NCBI GenBank assembly: GCA_963786495.1 | Contig: CAWAZL010000008.1 | Span: 124,001 to 188,000, forward strand | Reading direction: 5' to 3' | Source: JALZKA01 sp963786495 | Lineage (GTDB): Bacteria; Actinomycetota; Thermoleophilia; Solirubrobacterales; 70-9 | DNA: 64,000 bases | The notes under the pieces: model-generated | What the model was told of the DNA's origin: nothing | Database searches by the model: none | Seen by the model: the letters and a program-made list of their open reading frames with translations, nothing else | In this document: one piece after another, positions 60,314-64,000 of the stretch | Layout of the letters: every line of letters starts with the position of its first letter | Numbering within the stretch: the first letter of the stretch is position 1 | Translations under genes and position numbers: made by a program

Positions 60314-63120
60314 CGAGTCAGTTCTTCAAGCGCCAGCACGATCGAGCCGTAGGGCTCGCCGGTAGCGCGCTCCATTCCGATCTCGCACGTCCGGTTCGTC
60401 GAGAGATAGGCGTCGAATGGGCCGCGCTCCGCCAACTCGGCGGCCTGTGGCGCCGTCGCGGAAGCGGTCAGCTCGGGGTGGAGCATCCCGCGGTCTCCCG
60501 CAAAGCCGCAGCAGCGCGCCGCGGCGGGGACGGCGACCTCGTCCGCCATCAGCGCCGCCACCTCCGAGAGCTTCGTGGCGAGGCCGAGGTGACGGATCGA
60601 GCAAGTCGGGTGGATCGCGACGCGGCTGAGCTTTCGCTCGATTCCGAGGCTCGGGATCAGCCGCTCGACCCATTGCACCGAGTCGAGAATCTCAAGTTTT
60701 CCGTGGCGCTCCTGCAGCTCCTCGGGCAGTGCCGCGAGCGTCTCCGAAGTCAGCCCGAGCGTGCACGAGCTGGCGTCGCTCACGATGGGCAACGTCCCCT
60801 CATCCGACCAGGCCCAGAGCTTCTGGAACGTCTGGTGCGCCATCCACTTGTGACCCTCGCGGTGGCCTTTCGAGGACCAGGGAACGCCGCAGCAGCTTCC
60901 CCCGACATCGGGCGGGATCCACACAGGCATTCCCGCGCGCTCCGAGACGGCGACTGTCGCGTCGGCCAGGCTCGGACCCGGGGGCGCCTTCTTCGACGCG
61001 CCCATGATCCGGTTGGTGCACGAGGGGAAGTAGACCGCTGCCGCACCGTCGCGCCTGGTCGAGCTGGGAAGCGCCTGCGCGGCCTTCGGCATTGCGCCTC
61101 CGCCGAGCCGCTCGGCGATCGGCCCCGCACGCAGCCCGGCGCGCGAGGATCGCTCGACCTTGCCCCAGTTCTTAGCGGCGCGGAGCGCGAGCTTCTCTTC
61201 CGTGGCCGAGTGCTCCTTGGCCCGGAGCTCCTTCACAAGCTTCCCGGTGTCGATCGAGAGCGGACATGCGAGGACGCACGACCCGTCAGCCGCGCACGTC
61301 TCGAGTCCGTCGTACTCGAACTCCTCGGCCAGCGTTTTGGCGACAGGTGAGCCCTCGGCCTGGCGCGCCATCTCTCGCCGCAACACGATCCGCTGGCGCG
61401 GGGTTGTGGTTAGGTCCTGGCTTGGGCACGCCGGCTCGCAGAAGCCGCACTCCACGCATGTGTTCACGACCTCCTCGACTTCGGGGGTCGTTTTCAGGTT
61501 CTCCAGGTGAATGCCGGGTTCGTCGCTCATCACGACGCCCGGACCGAGGACTCCGTCCGGGTCGGCGAGGCGCTTGACTCGCCACATGAGCTCGGTCGCC
61601 TGCTCACCCCACTCGCGCGCGACGTAAGGCGCCATGTTCACGCCGGTCCCGTGCTCGGCCTTGAGCGAGCCGTCGTACTTGTCGCAGACAAGCTCGACCA
61701 GGCCCTCCATGAACGACTCGTAGCGCTCGAGGTCCTCCTGCTTGGCGAAGTCGGGCGTGAGCATGAAGTGGAGGTTCCCCGCGGAGGTGTGCCCCGCGAC
61801 GCCGGTCAGGAAGCCGTGCTCACCCAGGAGCGCCTGGAGGTCCTGAGCCGCCTCGGCGATCCGCGCCGGTGGCACGCAGACGTCTTCGACGATCAGCGCC
61901 GTGCCGGGGATGCGCAGGCGCCCGACCAGGCCATGGAGGCCTTCTCGCACGCGCCAGTTGACGCCGATCTTCTCCCGCTCGCGTGTGAAGTCGGCGGGGC
62001 GGATGAGGTTGTCCTCGTTCACGGCCTCGATCGCTCCGCGTTCTGAGAGGTCCAGCGACTCTTCGTCGTCGGAGCCGAACTCGACCAGGAGCACGGCCGA
62101 CTCCGGCGGGAGCTCGAGCCAGTCCTGCGGCGCGCCCGGGATGTTCATCGCGGCGACCATCAGCGCCGGCGCGACCATCAGCTCGACCGCGCTCGCACCC
62201 AGCTCGACCAGGTCGGGCACGGGGGCGCACGCCTCGGCGATACCCGCGAAGTGGAGCCACGCTGTCGTCGTGTGAGCGGGCACCGGGAGTGTCTGGAAGG
62301 TCGCGTCGCAGATGAGGGCGAGCGTTCCTTCCGAGCCGACGATGAGACGGCGGAAGATCTCGGCCGGCTCGTCGGCGTCGAGGAAGGCGCACAGGCGGTA
62401 GCCCGTCGTGTTCTTGATCTCGTACTTGTGGCGGATGCGCTCGGTCAGCTCCTTGTCGGCGCGGATCTCATCGCGAAGCTCGGCAAGGCCGGCGGCGAGC
62501 TCGGGCTCCTCGGCCTCGAAGCGCGCTGCGGCGCCGGGCTCGGACGTGTCGATGACCGTCCCGCCGGCCGTCATGAACGTCATGTCGGTGACGGTCCGGT
62601 ACGAGTCGAAGCGCGTGCCGCAGCGCATGCCGCCCGAGTTGTTGGCGACGACGCCGCCCACGGTGGCGATGTCGGTCGATGCAGGATCGGGCCCGAGCTT
62701 TCGGTGCTGGCGGCTCAGCACGCGGTTGGCGTGGCCGAGCACCGTCCCTGGCTTCACCTTTACCCGCGAAGCGTCGTCGTCGAGGATCTCAAGCCCGCGC
62801 CAGTGCCGGCGCACGTCTACGAGGATTCCAGACCCTTGGCCCTGGCCGTTCAGGCTCGTGCCTCCCGCCCGGAAGGTGACCGGGATCCCGTGCTCACGGC
62901 CGTAGGCGATCACGCGGGCCACGCCCGCCGCGTCGCGCGGCTGGACGACGGCCTGCGGGATCAGGCGATAGGGGCTCGCGTCCGAGGCGTAGCGAACGAG
63001 GTCGGTCGCGCGAGCGAGCACGGAGCTCTTGCCGACAAGGCGCGCGAGGTCGGTACGAAGCGGCTCGGGAGTGCCCTCCGCGACCCAGTCTGGCGCTCGG
63101 TCGGGGGCGGCGGTCGTCAC
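60310..63120 (-). CDS. FAD-linked 2-hydroxyacid dehydrogenase with Fe-S and CCG domains
   Basis: A 936-residue fusion. The N-terminal PCMH FAD domain has VTFRAGGTSLNGQGQGSGIL near residue 80 and ATVGGVVANNSGGM. A FAD-linked oxidase C-terminal domain follows (GVAGHTSAGNLHF, GTGVNMAPYV). Then come two 4Fe-4S motifs (CVECGFCEPACPSQDLTTTP and CAADGSCVLACPL) and two CCG-type domains (GGSCCGVPWSSKGH, RCCGFAGDRGM). This is the architecture of D-lactate or other 2-hydroxyacid dehydrogenases (GlcD plus GlcF fused). It lies 10 bases downstream of a benzoylformate-decarboxylase-like gene. Confidence 0.92.
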   Translation of the reverse strand: MTTAAPDRAPDWVAEGTPEPLRTDLARLVGKSSVLARATDLVRYASDASPYRLIPQAVVQPRDAAGVARVIAYGREHGIPVTFRAGGTSLNGQGQGSGILVDVRRHWRGLEILDDDASRVKVKPGTVLGHANRVLSRQHRKLGPDPASTDIATVGGVVANNSGGMRCGTRFDSYRTVTDMTFMTAGGTVIDTSEPGAAARFEAEEPELAAGLAELRDEIRADKELTERIRHKYEIKNTTGYRLCAFLDADEPAEIFRRLIVGSEGTLALICDATFQTLPVPAHTTTAWLHFAGIAEACAPVPDLVELGASAVELMVAPALMVAAMNIPGAPQDWLELPPESAVLLVEFGSDDEESLDLSERGAIEAVNEDNLIRPADFTREREKIGVNWRVREGLHGLVGRLRIPGTALIVEDVCVPPARIAEAAQDLQALLGEHGFLTGVAGHTSAGNLHFMLTPDFAKQEDLERYESFMEGLVELVCDKYDGSLKAEHGTGVNMAPYVAREWGEQATELMWRVKRLADPDGVLGPGVVMSDEPGIHLENLKTTPEVEEVVNTCVECGFCEPACPSQDLTTTPRQRIVLRREMARQAEGSPVAKTLAEEFEYDGLETCAADGSCVLACPLSIDTGKLVKELRAKEHSATEEKLALRAAKNWGKVERSSRAGLRAGPIAERLGGGAMPKAAQALPSSTRRDGAAAVYFPSCTNRIMGASKKAPPGPSLADATVAVSERAGMPVWIPPDVGGSCCGVPWSSKGHREGHKWMAHQTFQKLWAWSDEGTLPIVSDASSCTLGLTSETLAALPEELQERHGKLEILDSVQWVERLIPSLGIERKLSRVAIHPTCSIRHLGLATKLSEVAALMADEVAVPAAARCCGFAGDRGMLHPELTASATAPQAAELAERGPFDAYLSTNRTCEIGMERATGEPYGSIVLALEELTR

Positions 63121-63130
63121 GAGGAAGTTC

Positions 63131-64000
63131 CTAGAAGAGCCACATGCCCGGCGCCACGCCTACCTCGACCAGCTCGGGCTTTGGCGAGGCGATCGCGGTC
63201 CTGAGCGCTTCGGTCAGGGAATCGGCATCCTCGACCTTCGTGGAGTTGACGCCGTACCCGGTGGCCACCGCGGCGGTGTCGAGCGCCGGGAGGTCCAGGC
63301 CGGGTGAGTTCTCGACCTGCTCGACCATGGCGAACCACTTGAGGATCGCGTACTCGGAGTTGCGAAGGACGAGAACCGTCATGGGCACGTCGTAGGCGAC
63401 GGCGCTCCAGAGCGCGGTGATCGCATACTGCGCGGAGCCCTCCCCGATCACGCACACAACGGGGCGGTCGGGCTGGGCGATCTGGACGCCCACCGCGGCC
63501 GCCAGGCCGAAGCCGAGGCCGCCGCCGGCGCCGAAGTAGTACGAGCCGGGCCGTGAGAGGCGCATCTGATTGCGCAGGGCGAGCGTCGCCGACGGCGCTT
63601 CGAGGACGATGATCCCGTCCTCGGGAAAGGCCTGGCGCAGCGCGTGCATCGCCGCGGTGCCCGTGATCGGGCTCTGAACTTCGCCCGGGATGGGGTCGGG
63701 CAAAGAATCGCCGGCATCGCGGTCCGAATCCGAGACGAGCTCGAGCAGGCGGCTGAGACCGAGCCTGACATCGCCGATGACCGCGTGGCCCATTGGCGCA
63801 CGGGCAGCCTCGTCGGGGTCGGAGGTCATCTGAATGAGCTCAGCTCCTTCAGGCAGGTACTCGCCCGGCAGGTAGGGGTAGTACGGAAAGACTGAGGAGC
63901 CGACCACGAGAACGACGTCGTAGCCCTTGAGCGTGTCCGCGACGGGCGCGATGCCCGGGGGGAGGGTGCCGCGGAACAGCGGATGGCCTTCGGGGAAGCC
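63131..64000 (-). CDS. ThDP-dependent decarboxylase, benzoylformate decarboxylase-like (5' end outside window)
   Basis: The C-terminal 289 residues are present and the frame is open to the edge. Segments match benzoylformate decarboxylase: FPEGHPLFRGTLPPGIAPVA, ARAPMGHAVIGDV, SYYFGAGGGLGFGLAAAVGV, and the ThDP motif VVCVIGEGSAQYAITALWSA. The family decarboxylates 2-keto acids such as benzoylformate. The FAD/Fe-S dehydrogenase gene lies directly downstream, so the pair could oxidise a 2-hydroxyacid and decarboxylate the product. Acetolactate-synthase relatives are less likely given the GSYYF and WFA segments. Confidence 0.85.
   Translation of the reverse strand, partial: GFPEGHPLFRGTLPPGIAPVADTLKGYDVVLVVGSSVFPYYPYLPGEYLPEGAELIQMTSDPDEAARAPMGHAVIGDVRLGLSRLLELVSDSDRDAGDSLPDPIPGEVQSPITGTAAMHALRQAFPEDGIIVLEAPSATLALRNQMRLSRPGSYYFGAGGGLGFGLAAAVGVQIAQPDRPVVCVIGEGSAQYAITALWSAVAYDVPMTVLVLRNSEYAILKWFAMVEQVENSPGLDLPALDTAAVATGYGVNSTKVEDADSLTEALRTAIASPKPELVEVGVAPGMWLF

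Noticed and set aside
60184..61350. Open frame of 388 codons on the plus strand
   Set aside because: It is antisense to the FAD/Fe-S dehydrogenase and has shadow-type composition.

Overview
The window is GC-rich, densely coded actinobacterial chromosome. Gene families typical of Thermoleophilia (Solirubrobacterales and relatives) recur: many small secreted proteins with the TYANV...LALALAGG...YAA signal segment, CSLREA beta-helix surface proteins, a Cys-type CcmE, and an actinobacterial GAAC-N4-GTTC SOS box in front of a lexA start at the left edge. This placement is an inference from family recognition, not from a marker gene. No rRNA, CRISPR array, prophage or intact transposase was seen. 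Two tRNAs are present: Leu(GAG) and Gly(CCC).

Layout. 0-5 kb: lexA edge, tRNA-Leu, a VOC protein, a solute-binding lipoprotein, secG, and ccmF/ccmE with a small repeat insertion at the ccmF end. 5-13.6 kb: SDR, a broken secreted gene, amidase, calcineurin-like phosphoesterase, glutathione peroxidase, GNAT/LysR divergent pair, TAP-like hydrolase. 13.6-15.2 kb: a CsbD stress locus with SigB-like promoters and an overlapping acidic/basic coiled-coil gene pair. 15.6-19.4 kb: frameshifted beta-helix/RTX surface genes. 19.4-20.4 kb: ccmG and a frameshifted ccmH. 21-25 kb: an operon of an ECF sigma factor fused to an anti-sigma-like zinc finger and membrane segment, followed by two secreted proteins. 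25-37.3 kb: secreted proteins (two laminin-IV-like paralogues), PrxQ, methyltransferase, a degraded cation exchanger, an MMPL exporter, an intact Ca2+/H+ exchanger and lipoproteins. 37.4-42.4 kb: ArsA-type ATPase and a very large zinc-ribbon/adenylate cyclase/AAA/TPR regulator. 42.5-46 kb: two paralogous M23 peptidases with a shared promoter/start element, a ferritin-like protein, a hydrolase and an EVE protein. 46-50.4 kb: a CarH-type B12 photoreceptor divergent from an SDR-SRPBCC operon, then an AI-2E family permease and a DUF1295 protein. 50.4-60.3 kb: three TetR-controlled modules (acyl-CoA dehydrogenase; MBL hydrolase plus secreted protein; DHA2 exporter), with M14 and M28 peptidases between them. 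60.3-64 kb: a FAD/Fe-S 2-hydroxyacid dehydrogenase next to a benzoylformate-decarboxylase-like enzyme that runs off the right edge.

Themes. Envelope and secreted functions dominate. Regulation is legible in several places: an SOS box, SigB-like promoters, TetR palindromes, CRP-like TGTGA-N6-TCACA sites near a cyclase and an exporter, and a CarH intergenic region. Short palindromes of the form GGNGNCWG recur between genes and resemble REP/REPIN elements.

Caveat. About a dozen genes are broken by single-base shifts, some by several, while many genes longer than 600 codons are intact. Whether these are real pseudogenes or assembly errors cannot be decided from the sequence alone. Frameshifted genes are given as one feature each, with the shift positions noted.
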